A stretch of DNA of 64,000 bases from Acanthosoma haemorrhoidale (taxonomy: Eukaryota; Arthropoda; Insecta; Hemiptera; Acanthosomatidae): assembly GCA_930367205.1 (NCBI GenBank), contig OV884011.1, positions 85,979,474 to 86,043,473 of the forward strand, read 5' to 3'. The position numbers and the translations under genes are program-made. Shown here piece by piece: positions 45,942 to 56,274 of the stretch. Position 1 is the stretch's first letter, and each line of letters begins with the position of its first letter. The notes beneath the pieces are model-generated. The model was not told the origin of the DNA, did no database searches, and worked only from the letters and a program-made list of their open reading frames with translations.

Positions 45942-48200
45942 TTTCTCCTTCTGAAACAGTAATGTTTGGTCTCGGTCTCAAGTGTTGTTTACGTGGTCTT
46001 TTGATTCTATTAACGTGTGCTTTGTTTGTTTCGTTTCTGTCTTTGTACAATAGTACGGGTCTGTAGGGATTATTGTATTTGCGGTGATGGGTTGTTTTTA
46101 TATATATCTGTTCGTCATTTATGTCAGGTGGGTCTTCGCGATTTGTATTTAATAACTCAGTTCTATTTTCTTTTTCTGTCACGATTTTATTCCGTATTAG
46201 TTCATGCATTATGTTCTTTTCGTCATGGTATTTTTGTACGTATTGTTCTTTTATTTCTATTTGTTTGTTAGGTCTTCTTGTTATTCCGAATGTTATTTCG
46301 TCCGGTGTCATGTTTAGTTTAGAGTTTAAGGTATTGTTGTATGCTATTGTTGCTAGCATTAGTCTGTTATTTAATGATGTGTTTGTTAGTTCTTTTTCGT
46401 TGAGTGTTCGTAATATTTCGATGAGTGTACTATGTGCTCTGTTTAGTGTTCCTAATGAATTAGGATTTCCTGGGGTTACGTAAATTGGTTCGTTTTCGTT
46501 AGTTTGTAAGAAGTTGAGTACTAAATTATTTTTGTATTCTTTGCCGTTGTCCATTTTTATCGATACGGGTGTTGGATATAGTGTTAAGTAAAGTTTAATG
46601 GCTTCGCATATGTTAATTCCAGTTACGGCTGGTATCATGTGTGTAAATAGTCTTTTCGAGAATGTGTCAATTATAGTTACGATATATTTTCTGTCAAAAT
46701 GTAATGTGTCTATCATTAATTCTTCGAACGGTCTATTTGGTGTTGGTGTTATCATGTACTTTGTTTTTATAGGGTTGCGTTCGTATTTAGTTTTCTTACA
46801 TGTCTTACAATTGTTAATAAAGTCATTAATTGTTTCTTTCATTAACGGGAAGTAGTATAATTTTCTAAGTTTGTCGTATGTTTCGATTGTGCCTCTGTGG
46901 GATGTTTTTCCTATGTGGTAGTCATTAATTATTTCAATTTGTCCTTCTTTGTCTAAGATATCGGTTACATAGTTTTTGTATCTTTTTAGTTTAACTGTTG
47001 GGTATGATTCTTGTATTAGTCTAGAAATGTCTTTAAATGTTTTATCGTACCATGGTTGGAGTAATGGGATATCTGGTTCACAGTAAATTCCATAAGTAAT
47101 TTTGGGTCTAATAAATTGTTCGATTAGTGATTCTAAGTCGTCTAAGTTGTCAAATTTAATTTCATGTCTGTTTTTGTTAAATGGTTTAGTAAAGTTTGTT
47201 TCTTTTATTCCCTTTTTTATTATTATCTGATGTTTCTCTATGTTAATATTCTTGTCATTGTCTACTATCCAAATTTGTTCGTTGGATGATCGTTGGGAGT
47301 GTATAGTCGCTATACATGTACTAGGTCTGTCTAATTCTATTTGGTCTAAGTCATTGAGTTCATTAAGTATTTCGTCTAGTGCTTGAGTATTGTCTATTGG
47401 TTGGTCAATTATGTTGTCTATATTGTCTTCTTCTGTTATGTGATTTAAAGGTAAATTTTCATTTTGTTGCAAAAGTAAGTCAGCTACTTTATTCGTTTTT
47501 CCGTCAATGTGAGTAACGTCAATATGGCCCGTTTGAATTAATTGTTTTATTGTTTGTTTGTCATCAATATAGTATAGTTCGTTCTTTTCTTTTGATTTAT
47601 TATTATTATTGTTATTAAATTTATTATTATTAGATTTATTGTTATTATTACTTTTATTGTTTTCATTATTTTCCGGGTGTGTTTGGTTCCTTTTATTTTT
47701 GTTTATTTCCGGGTATGTTTGGTCCCTTTTATTTTTGTTTATTTCCGGGTATGTTTGGTCCCTTTTATTTTTGTTTATTTCCGGGTATGTTTGGTCCCTT
47801 TTATTTTTTAATTTATTATTATTATCTTCTAAATTTTCGTTTTCTAATTTAAATTTTATTTTATTTATTATTAATTCATTATTTTGACAGTTAATTTTTA
47901 TGTTTAAATTTTGCATTGTCTCGTATCCTAATAAAATATCGAAACGATTGCTAAAGGGGTATATTAGCATTTTTACCTTTGCTTGAATTCCTAACAGGGG
48001 ATAGAGATCGATTATGGCGCTTTGAGTGCCTTCGGCTCTGCCTGTAGGAGTTTTCATTACAAAGTCTTCCGAATTAATTTTTGTTCCCTCGGGTAAGGAA
48101 TGGGGATTGATATAATTTTTAGAAGCTCCAGTGTCAATTAGCCATGTTTTGCCTTTTCTGTCTTTTATTTTTGGGAGACTGTCCGTGTAATTTAATTGGT
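45871..48200 (-). CDS. pol remnant: protease and integrase, RT deleted
   Basis: The frame is open from about 48230 (overlapping the end of gag in a different frame) and the first ATG is at 48057. The aspartic protease motif WLIDTGASKNYIN lies at about 48145-48110. After IINKIKFKLENEN the frame enters KNKRDQTYPEIN repeats and an Asn/Lys tract, then resumes at VTHIDGKTNKVADLL, the very end of RNase H. RT and most of RNase H are missing without loss of frame. Integrase follows, with its zinc region (HRGTIETYDKLRKLYYF, CKTCKK), first Asp (LMIDTLHF) and second Asp (KMDNGKEY). The third position reads SLGTLNRAHSTLIE, with Asn where Glu is expected. The tail ends in acidic residues and overlaps env. 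Confidence 0.85.
47681..47807 (-). repeat. 36-bp tandem repeat inside pol (12-residue units)
   Basis: Three full 36-bp units (47681, 47717, 47753) and a partial fourth encode KRDQTYPEINKN-type repeats. The first unit differs slightly (NQTHPEN flank). The multiple-of-three length keeps pol open. Confidence 0.9.
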
Positions 48201-49322
48201 ATTCGGGTCTGGAGGTTCGTTGTTGTTGGGACCTACGTCTAAAAAATCCTCATAACGAGATTCTAATTGTTGTATTCTGTCTTGTAATTCATTTATTTGT
48301 TGGTCTTTGTCATTTTCCGTGTAGTGTACGCGATTGCTGACTGTGCGCATTGATACGGTCTGATTTTCTCTTTGTTCCGGTCTGGGGTTTGGTTTGTTAA
48401 AGTATTGTCTTTGTTCATAGGGTTTCCATGATTGATTGTGTCTTTCGTTTTCGTCTCGGGGGTAGTTATTGTTAAAACGTGGTTGTTCTTGATTGTACTG
48501 TCTTGGTTGTTGGGATTGTTGTCTATTATTGTCATAAAATTGTTGTCTATTATTGTCATAAAATTCACGTTTTTTCTCGTGATAATGTGGGTCGTAATTC
48601 CTCCCTTTATAATTGCTAGTGGAGGGTGGTTGGTTTTGACTGCGTCTTTGTGTGGATTCGTTGTGTGTTAGTTTGTTACCGTATGCTCTTTCGACTACTC
48701 GTACTGCTGTGGTTTTTAATGCCTTTTTCAAATCCCTCAAATTTTTAATTCGTAGGTGTTGGAGGAAATTGTCAACTGAAGTTTCAAGTTGTCTTTGGCA
48801 ATGGTCAACTATTTGTTCATCAAATACGTTTATTTCTGTGTGTTTTTGTAAGTCTGTTTTTGTGTCGTCCGTATATAATCTACCTTCAAGGTCGTCTCGT
48901 AATAATATCAGTCTTTCTACATAGCTATTGGGATGTTCGTTTCTTAAGGGTTTAGTTTGATATATTTCTGCTATGGATTGGGGTATTGTTTTGTCGTCAC
49001 GAAAGTTAAGTTTGAGTTCTTGGATCTGTTCTAGTAAAGAGTTATAGTTACGTCTTCCGCAATATTCGGCATGTCCTACTAATTTGTTTGTCGCATGTCC
49101 TATCAATTGTTTCGCGTTATATTCGTGATGTGGATTGTCAGTTGTGCAGACGTTATTCGCTACAAAATTTATTTTATTAATAAATCGTACTAGATGGCTG
49201 GGATTTCCGTCAAATTCTGGGATCAGTTTAAGGTCTGTAGTATAAATTTTGTAATCGTTAGAAGTCATGTTTACGGTTTCTTCTAAGTTACGGTTTATAT
49301 TAAGTCTGTCAGTAATGGGCAT
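48192..49322 (-). CDS. gag of young provirus
   Basis: The open frame begins upstream without an ATG; likely starts are 49322 (MPITDRLNIN) or 49268 (MTSNDYKIYT). The N-terminal half has a retrotransposon-gag helical pattern (LIPEFDGNPSHLVRFINKIN). The C-terminal third is rich in Arg, Asn and Gln with no CCHC knuckle, as known for errantivirus gag proteins, and ends in a short coil (ELQDRIQQLESRYEDFL). Pol starts in another frame across the gag stop, consistent with ribosomal frameshifting. It would form the particle core. Confidence 0.8.
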   Translation of the reverse strand: MPITDRLNINRNLEETVNMTSNDYKIYTTDLKLIPEFDGNPSHLVRFINKINFVANNVCTTDNPHHEYNAKQLIGHATNKLVGHAEYCGRRNYNSLLEQIQELKLNFRDDKTIPQSIAEIYQTKPLRNEHPNSYVERLILLRDDLEGRLYTDDTKTDLQKHTEINVFDEQIVDHCQRQLETSVDNFLQHLRIKNLRDLKKALKTTAVRVVERAYGNKLTHNESTQRRSQNQPPSTSNYKGRNYDPHYHEKKREFYDNNRQQFYDNNRQQSQQPRQYNQEQPRFNNNYPRDENERHNQSWKPYEQRQYFNKPNPRPEQRENQTVSMRTVSNRVHYTENDKDQQINELQDRIQQLESRYEDFLDVGPNNNEPPDPNTN

Positions 49323-49607
49323 GTAAATGTGTACAAAAAATATATTTACCAATACAAGTGATGTCTTCTTCTAGATAATGTTGCCTTCTATCGGCTTCCT
49401 CTGGTCGCTAGATAACAGATTTTGTGGTTCTTGGAGCCTCGGTGAATGTATATTAAAATATACCAGTGCTCGATCAGTCCTGAAGTCCTGTTCAATATAG
49501 CATCGGCCTTCTCATGGAAAGAATCGAAAAGTTCTCAGGTCTAGCCTAGCCAAACGCGGGATCGCTGAATGGGGAGATTCTTCTGAAGTTATATAAACAC
49601 TGCCAAG

Positions 49608-49625
49608 GTCCCTGTTCGGGCGCCA
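49608..49625 (-). promoter_or_regulatory. Primer-binding site, tRNA-Lys(UUU) type
   Basis: The minus strand reads TGGCGCCCGAACAGGGAC directly after the 5' LTR (overlapping its last base). This is an 18-nt exact complement of the 3' end of animal tRNA-Lys3, the primer used by lentiviruses. gypsy-type errantiviruses also use a Lys tRNA, usually another isoacceptor. Confidence 0.85.
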
Positions 49626-49887
49626 GTTAAATAATTGATGACCAAAGGGGCCTTTTTAAAAAGTGGTTTATTAACTAGACAAAACAATAAACTTATATGA
49701 TAATAGTGACAGAGTAATACGTCAGGGGTACAGTAACGAGATGAATGAGAGCTGGTGAGAGGAAAAGGAGGATTATATAATGACAGATTAGATTAAGGAG
49801 TGCTGATATTTATGCTGACTTATGCGATGTGCAGGTGTCAGCTGGGTGTTGACTGTCGGTGTGCGTATGTCAGCTGCTTCCATAACT
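49625..49887 (-). repeat. 5' LTR of young provirus
   Basis: 263 bp, identical to 44109-44371 except for one base. On the minus strand it contains TTATATAATCC (TATA-like) near 49775 and likely carries the promoter. Confidence 0.9.
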
Positions 49888-52322
49888 GTCGAAGAAGCTC
49901 TTCTGCTCTTATTGTTCAGAGTTTTATGTCATTAACTCACAACTCACCTCTCACATATTCCACCACTCTGTGAGCAGCGTATCATCCAGCAGGACTTGAT
50001 TCACAGTGGCAATCGCAAATCGACATTACTTCAATCAAACTATGGTTCACTTCTCACATTTTGTTTTTATATTCTTTATGAACAGTTAGTTATTATTTAA
50101 ATATTTCAACTCGAAATCATTAATTTCAATTGTTTTTTTTCTTTATTTTTTTAGACTAAGAAATATAATATAAGAAATGGGTTCATTTCTTATATGTCAC
50201 CATATTCTGTGTAAATATATTTGTAATTTTTACTATTTTTTTTCAGCACTGTTCATTTATCAATAGTAACATATTTATTTATTTTTATTTCACTTAGTGT
50301 GAAGGATTTATGGTATTTGTTGAACTCACATGCCGGCAATTTGGTAAGGGGTTGGAGGATCGTGGATTAATTGCAATTTACCCCTCCCCCAAACACATAT
50401 CAAATGCTTTGATTCACCGAACTTCCTGTCTCATTCCGTGTTCAATACATCTCCTCCACCATTTCCTTAACGATGGCAGCAGGTAGTTGAAGAAGGAACC
50501 ATCTAGATTTAAGTTATTGTAGGTCCCTCATTTTGTAACCTGAAGGAGATCACCTGATCCTTTTACATTTGTTAATGTAATTTACTTTCTGTTAGCTTCA
50601 GACACCTCTTCAAATGCAGCTCTGATGCAGTACAAGAATCCCATCATGCTCGTACATATACATGGTAGTATATGTTTCTCAAAAAATTAATAACGGGTTC
50701 AGAAAAAAAACAAAAAAAAAACCCAAACTTCCTACGAGTTCACTGAATTCGCTGAAAACACTGCCACTTTCCTTCTAATGCGGACCTCATCCTTGCACCA
50801 GAAACACTTTGCTCTTTGGGAACCTAGAATTTCAAATTGGAGATTGAAACTGAATGTGGAATAGTATCACCTTCCCCCTCCGTCATTATTCCTGTCCTAA
50901 ATTTTTTTTTTTTTTCCCCATAACCCCTTTTATTTATCATTTTTTACAGTGTGTGAATAAAATTCAGGGAACAAATTTCTCCTCTTGCTAAATACGCAGA
51001 TGCATTCGAAGGAGGGTAGAATTACAATATCAATATTTTTGAAGTTAAAAGGTCAAAATACAAATATACAGGACTAGGTGATGGGGCTCACCTTCGGTTT
51101 ACTAGATACCATACTACCTATGTAGGATTTATATTGGGAAAACAAAACACATGGGGCCCCCACATCACCTCTTTATGACAAGATACTAACAGATGATACA
51201 GACTACTTGTTTGCCTCCTAGACTAACCCAAGAGTAGAGTGAAGAGATTTGTAAGTAGCAGACATCGTTAAACGTTGAAAAAGATATTATTGTTTTAGAT
51301 GTTTTAAATATCCCACAATCACTTGGGTGAGTAGCCATGAGATTTTTGTATGTCTTTAATGGTTATTTGATAGTTCTTTGTTTTTTGAAATTTAATTATT
51401 TACTACATATGTGGTGTTTTTTTTTAATTTAAAAATAATTTTTTAGAAATTTGTAATTTTAGTAGAATCTTAATAAGAGTATTAATTTTTATTGGTTTAC
51501 AACTTTACCATATATTATAGGAATATAAAACAATACCCGTATAATAAATGTATATTATATTTGCTTTAAATCCCAAGGCTTTAAGACAAAACATACAGTT
51601 CTCTTTAAAGCTCTAAATGAGCTTAAATCTTATTCAGGTTATAAACCTCAAATAAATTAAATTTTAAAAAATGTATCACAATACCTAGTAAATTATTATA
51701 TTATTGCATGCATGCTTCCATGGATTCACAGTTATGCTTATATAATACTGAGCAAAATTTACCTGACCCTACCCCCTCCTGCTGACGGCCCGGGGCCGTG
51801 TTGTGAATACTGTCACCGGTTTCACCAAATTGCGAATTTAGTATTATAATACATTACTACTTTGTAGTAATTAATAGACTCAAATTAATTAATGAAATTA
51901 TTTAATAAAATTTGTTATACTTGTGAAATCGAAACTAAGTTTAATAATTAAGATAATAATACACTTACGTAAAAATATACAGGAACAGAATCAAAAGTAA
52001 GAGGGGGTAACTAAGTACAGTTTAGCACTGTTAGTGTTAGTTGGAATATATTTTACTAAATGACTGTGCCATTGTTATGTATGATAATAGAATTTAGTTT
52101 ATCTCCATATGCGCAAGTAAGATTTTTATCATTTGACATTTTATTTTAGAGATGTCGAAAGCGCTTTTTGCAAGAAAGAAAAATAAATTATCAGTTTTCA
52201 AAAGACAAAAACGCTGTGTTATTTTAACCATCTAAAGGCACAAAGTAATAAAATAAAAAGGATACTAAAACTGTAATAAGTGTGACAAACTTTTATGAAA
52301 ATTTATGCTTTAAATATACTGT
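49888..52322. other. Intergenic; possible jockey 5' end, otherwise nothing
   Basis: 49888 to about 50040 may be the outermost 5' UTR of the jockey element, split off by the provirus. Further right I see poly-T runs and AT-rich DNA without recognisable genes or repeats. Confidence 0.4.
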
Positions 52323-53025
52323 TGTCGGGTCGTCACTAGGGGGTGCCTGATCACCCTAGCCCTGGTGACAAGTGCGGATTGTTCGAGTTTATAACCTGGA
52401 AAATCGTTCCATGACGGTGTTACTATCTGACTCCATTTATGAAAGGTATGTGCCCCGACAATGCACTATGTTCAAGAGAAGAGGTACAGAGGTTTGATAA
52501 AGAATTAGTCAAGTTTTCAGAGTTCGAGCGGAAACCAAGCAAGCGTCACCGAGTAAAGGTTGCGAGAGACTCGCGAAGAGACTAAGAGACTCACTAACTA
52601 ACAGGGCCAGGGGCCTGCCTTAAGTACCCTCTCTACTTCCTGCTGGGAGGCTGCGAGGGTTGTTAATGTTTATGACTGCCAGCTGGTGACCCTTTCTCGT
52701 GTGATTTGGAAGGGTTGTTAATGTTTATGACTGTCAGCTGGTGACCCTTTCATGTTTATGACTGCCACCTGGTGACCCTTTCTCGTTTATGACTTAGTTG
52801 GCTTCCGCCTTTTATTGCTTAACACTTTTACAATGATTTACATTTGTTTTTAATACATTTAGTTCATGTTATTTTACTTTTGCTTACAATATATATGCAA
52901 TAGAGTATAGGGTGATTTAACTGACGTAGTTAGCGGTCGCTACAGTCTTGTTATTTACATTTGTTTACAATATATATGCAATAGAGTATAGGGTGATTTA
53001 TCTTATGTAGTTAGGGGTCGCTACA
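52323..53025 (+). repeat. Solo LTR, family LTR1, with 4-bp target duplication CTGT
   Basis: The 703-bp unit begins TGTCGGGTCG, ends GGTCGCTACA and is flanked by CTGT (52319-52322, 53026-53029). It shares its first ~190 bases and last ~60 bases with 19925-20736. Inside, about 40-bp units with TGTTTATGACTG and AGCTGGTGACCCTTTC repeat three times (about 52655-52795), and the 3' end (ATATATGCAATAGAGTATAGGG to GTCGCTACA) is duplicated in tandem. Confidence 0.85.
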
Positions 53026-54425
53026 CTGTATTAAGTTCAAGCGTCGGGTCTAACGATCTGGTTTTATGTAATTGGCGTAAACTCAAGATGCATATTCGAT
53101 TGCATCGGTTATTGGCTACTGTGCTCGGATTCCCCTCAAGTTGCTGTCTCACCTGTGTAATTAATTACATGCCTCCGTATTTGTGTGTCGTTCGATTTGA
53201 TTCTTTATAATCTTTATAGAGCAGATGGCCTACAATTAATTGGCTCATTGTTTTTTAAAATATAAAACCTCCTCCCACCAATAATACATATTTTTTTGTA
53301 ACGTTCCAGAGTACTTTTTTTAAATATAAAATAAGATTTTGATACTTATGAATTCCAGCCATGAGATGTGAGATTTTATTTTAAAACATAACGTTAAATC
53401 GCATATTTAAATGTTGGAATTCATAACTGTCCAAATTATAACTGGCATTTTCTGAAATAACAATCACAATTTTGTACCCGATATTACAAAAATCTATGAT
53501 TTGTTTTATTCCAATCTTCGAATTTTCACTTCTATAGCCCATCTTTCATAACATAGAATAATAGTGCGATTTTCAAACCCTTGGTCTGTGAAATGGGCTG
53601 TCAAAGATAAATTATTTGATCTCGGATGACCGTTTCTCCGGTAATTGTACAAAGCCGGTATAATTATTAAGAAACCAGTTTAAAATGGAAGGTTAAAAGA
53701 ATTAAATTACAGAACATTTTTTTCATTTAAATGTAAAAAAATAACAAATTTTACAAATTGATTTGTTATTATTCTTTGTGTTATAATTTGTCAACAATAT
53801 TATTATTAAATAATGAGAATAAATTATTCGCTGGATTGATGATCGTTCTGTTTCCAACTTAATCTCCTAGGAGTCCGGTTTTGGTACGCAAAAGAAAACG
53901 AGGAACGAGGACTAGTGACGAGTAAGTAAATGAGAGTAAACTCGGAGCTGTTTGGAGCGGAGCGGTTCAGGGAACCTAATTCGCTGGAGTAGCTGGGCGA
54001 TTGAAGCTAATATGTTATTTTATAGTTCCATAACATCCCTACTCACAATTTAAAAGTTCAGATTTAAAAGTCATTTGCCGGTAAAATTACGATATTTACT
54101 CTTCCCTATCGATAGTTGAATAACATATATATATATATATATTCTCTTAAAATACATATACATATTCTCTTAGAATATTTATCACTGGACGAAACTAAAC
54201 TGAGAAAAATTATCCATTGTACATTAAACTATAAAAAGTGATATAAAATAAATTAGAGCAATCAAACTAAAATAGATCGATTGTTTACTTCGTTATCTTG
54301 GCTGTTTGTAAACTACTATTTATAGCGTTGAGCGTCCCCACAATCTAATGGCTTCCCCGGCTGTTAGGTGACCAGCCAGGAAATATTTATTATTTTATAT
54401 TTATTTTCAGTTATATTACGTTACA
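53026..54425. other. Intergenic, upstream of PLOD
   Basis: AT-rich DNA that should contain the PLOD promoter and 5' UTR. A short (TA)n tract lies at about 54127-54142. No clear TATA box or other element can be singled out. Confidence 0.5.
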
Positions 54426-55562
54426 ATGGCTGTAATGAATATTGTCTCTCCATATTTTTTATTATTGATGTTTTCACTTATTAATTCCTCGTTTAGCAAA
54501 ACTAAAACTGGTAAGTTTTAATTTTCGTGAATTGTTTCTTAGTTATTAAAATAAGCAGATTATTATTTTTAAAATAAATAGAACTAAGAAAATAATTAAA
54601 GGAAGCGTATATACCAAGAGGAATTAAAACAATAATTCAGTTTTTTTTTTTTTTTAAATTATGTCATTAATAGTGTCGTATATATCTATTTGTACATAAC
54701 ATCGTTATATATGTCAATTATTTAAATATATATTTTTTAAAGCTAATTTTAATCTCTGCTTATTAACAATCCAGTTATATTTGCTGATGAGGATGTTTTC
54801 ATTTCGCAGTGCGGAATTGTTGCTCATCTGGTGTTAAAATTTGCTTTGTCAATACATTGATGTGATATGGTGCACTTACTGTTTTCTAAATAAATTCCAA
54901 TAATTTTATTTAATGTTACAAATATAATATTTTCACCAATTCTTTATCCCAAATATGTTATAGTCATCATGTTATTTTTTTTATGATAAAAAATATTATT
55001 GACAACCTAAAACCAGTAGGGAAATAAAAGTCCATTTCCTTTTCTTGCTACAATTGTTTTTTTGTGTATACTTAAATGCTTTTGGTAGGTGTCACTGTCA
55101 TTGTCAAGTATTAAACCAAAACTTATCATAATTCTATGTACAAATGGTAAAGATGTTGAGATTTTTTACTAAAATTTTGTATCAATGAGCACTATAATAA
55201 AGAATTTTTTATCAAGCATAAATAACTTTCTATTTATTTTTATTGCAGAGCTCATCATTTTTACTGTTTCCTCTAATGAAACTGATGGCTACAAAAGGTT
55301 TATTCAATCGGCTGAAGCTTATGATTTATCTGTTAAGGTATTTTTTATAACATTAAGTTTTTCTCAATTTACATTAACAAACATAATAAAAACATTAATT
55401 GGTTTGTTTTTATTAATTTATTCTTCAGGTACTTGGCATGGGTGATAAATGGGATGGAGGTGACATGAGGTTCAGAGGAGGAGGATACAAAGTCAATCTT
55501 TTAAGACAGGCTTTAAGATCTTTTCAATATGATGATTCAACTATCGTTATGTTCACTGACAG
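54426..55562 (+). CDS. PLOD: Procollagen-lysine 2-oxoglutarate 5-dioxygenase, N-terminal exons
   Basis: Exons 54426-54510, 55249-55337 and 55429-55562 have GT-AG borders (GTAAGT, GTATTT, GTAATC donors; TTGCAG and CTTCAG acceptors) and join in frame (phases 1, 0, then 2 at the end). The start ATG opens a signal peptide (IVSPYFLLLMFSLINSSFS). ELIIFTVSSNETDGYKRFIQ, then VLGMGDKWDGGDMRFRGGG, KVNLLRQALRSF and TIVMFTD correspond to the first part of the glycosyltransferase domain of lysyl hydroxylases. The metal-binding Asp-containing motif would begin in the next exon. The enzyme hydroxylates collagen lysines in the endoplasmic reticulum. The catalytic C-terminal oxygenase domain is outside the window. 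The next intron carries at least two transposons. Confidence 0.85.
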
Positions 55563-56274
55563 GTAATCATTAATATTATGGTACTGGTTTGTGTTATGAC
55601 CTCGGATTGTTCCAGTTGACACTGCTACAAATGTTCTTCACCCAGTGTTATGATCTTCAAAACATCATTTAAACTTATATGAAAATTGCAATCATTACCT
55701 GTAATACTCTTCTTAAAACAGCCTCAAGTCTTTATGAAGCATGGACACTTGGTTGTGTCTACCCGTGAATTAGTATAATATTAGTATGCATTTCCTTGTA
55801 CCTCTTCAGTTTTATTTTCTCACTTAGCTGAACCCCTCATTTTTTCTGTTCTCTGGGTATTTGTAATGTTACAGGGTCCACAAAATTATATTAATGGTTG
55901 ACAGTGAAGTGTTCTTTGTATCCTCTCCGTAAAGGCTGTTGTAAACATTCAACCAATTGTTATTGACCCCAGACCATATAGTCCTTTTTTTCTGTTTCTC
56001 CTTTCTACCAGACCATATAGTCAATTATAATCTGTAATAATGTTTCAGTTGACATTTTAAGGAACTCTACTGTGAAACATTCGTTATAGATATCCCTAGA
56101 AACCCTCCCACCATATCCTATTTGAGAATATGCCTTTGTTAATCTCTACATACAATCCATCACTTAACGAATTAAGTAACAAGGCTGCTAGGTTTGGCAA
56201 ATGAATGGTTAATGTGTTAAGGATACTTATATGAATACCAACATATTAATGTATGCTAATATATCTTAATTATA
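55563..56274 (+). other. PLOD intron, unique part
   Basis: No next exon (expected to start with the Tyr-Asp-Val-Leu-type motif) was found here or anywhere to the end of the window. No other feature is seen. Confidence 0.55.

Larger units (their letters stand above)
44109..49887 (-). mobile_element. Young errantivirus-like provirus lacking RT
   Basis: The 5779-bp provirus is bounded by two 263-bp LTRs that differ at one base (in the GTGTGCGTGTGTC/GTATGTC stretch). On the minus strand it carries a tRNA-Lys primer site, gag, protease-integrase and env. The RT and most of RNase H, seen in the older copy at 22972-24190, are absent. Flanking bases match for only 3 bp (GTC). It lies immediately 5' of the jockey element on the same strand and probably interrupts that element's 5' UTR. 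Confidence 0.85.

Noticed and set aside
46017..46855. Several plus-strand hydrophobic frames
   Set aside because: They are antisense shadows of the integrase region of the minus-strand provirus.
47609..47887. Leu/Phe-rich plus-strand frame resembling a membrane protein
   Set aside because: It is the antisense of the Asn/Lys-rich repeat tract in the provirus pol.
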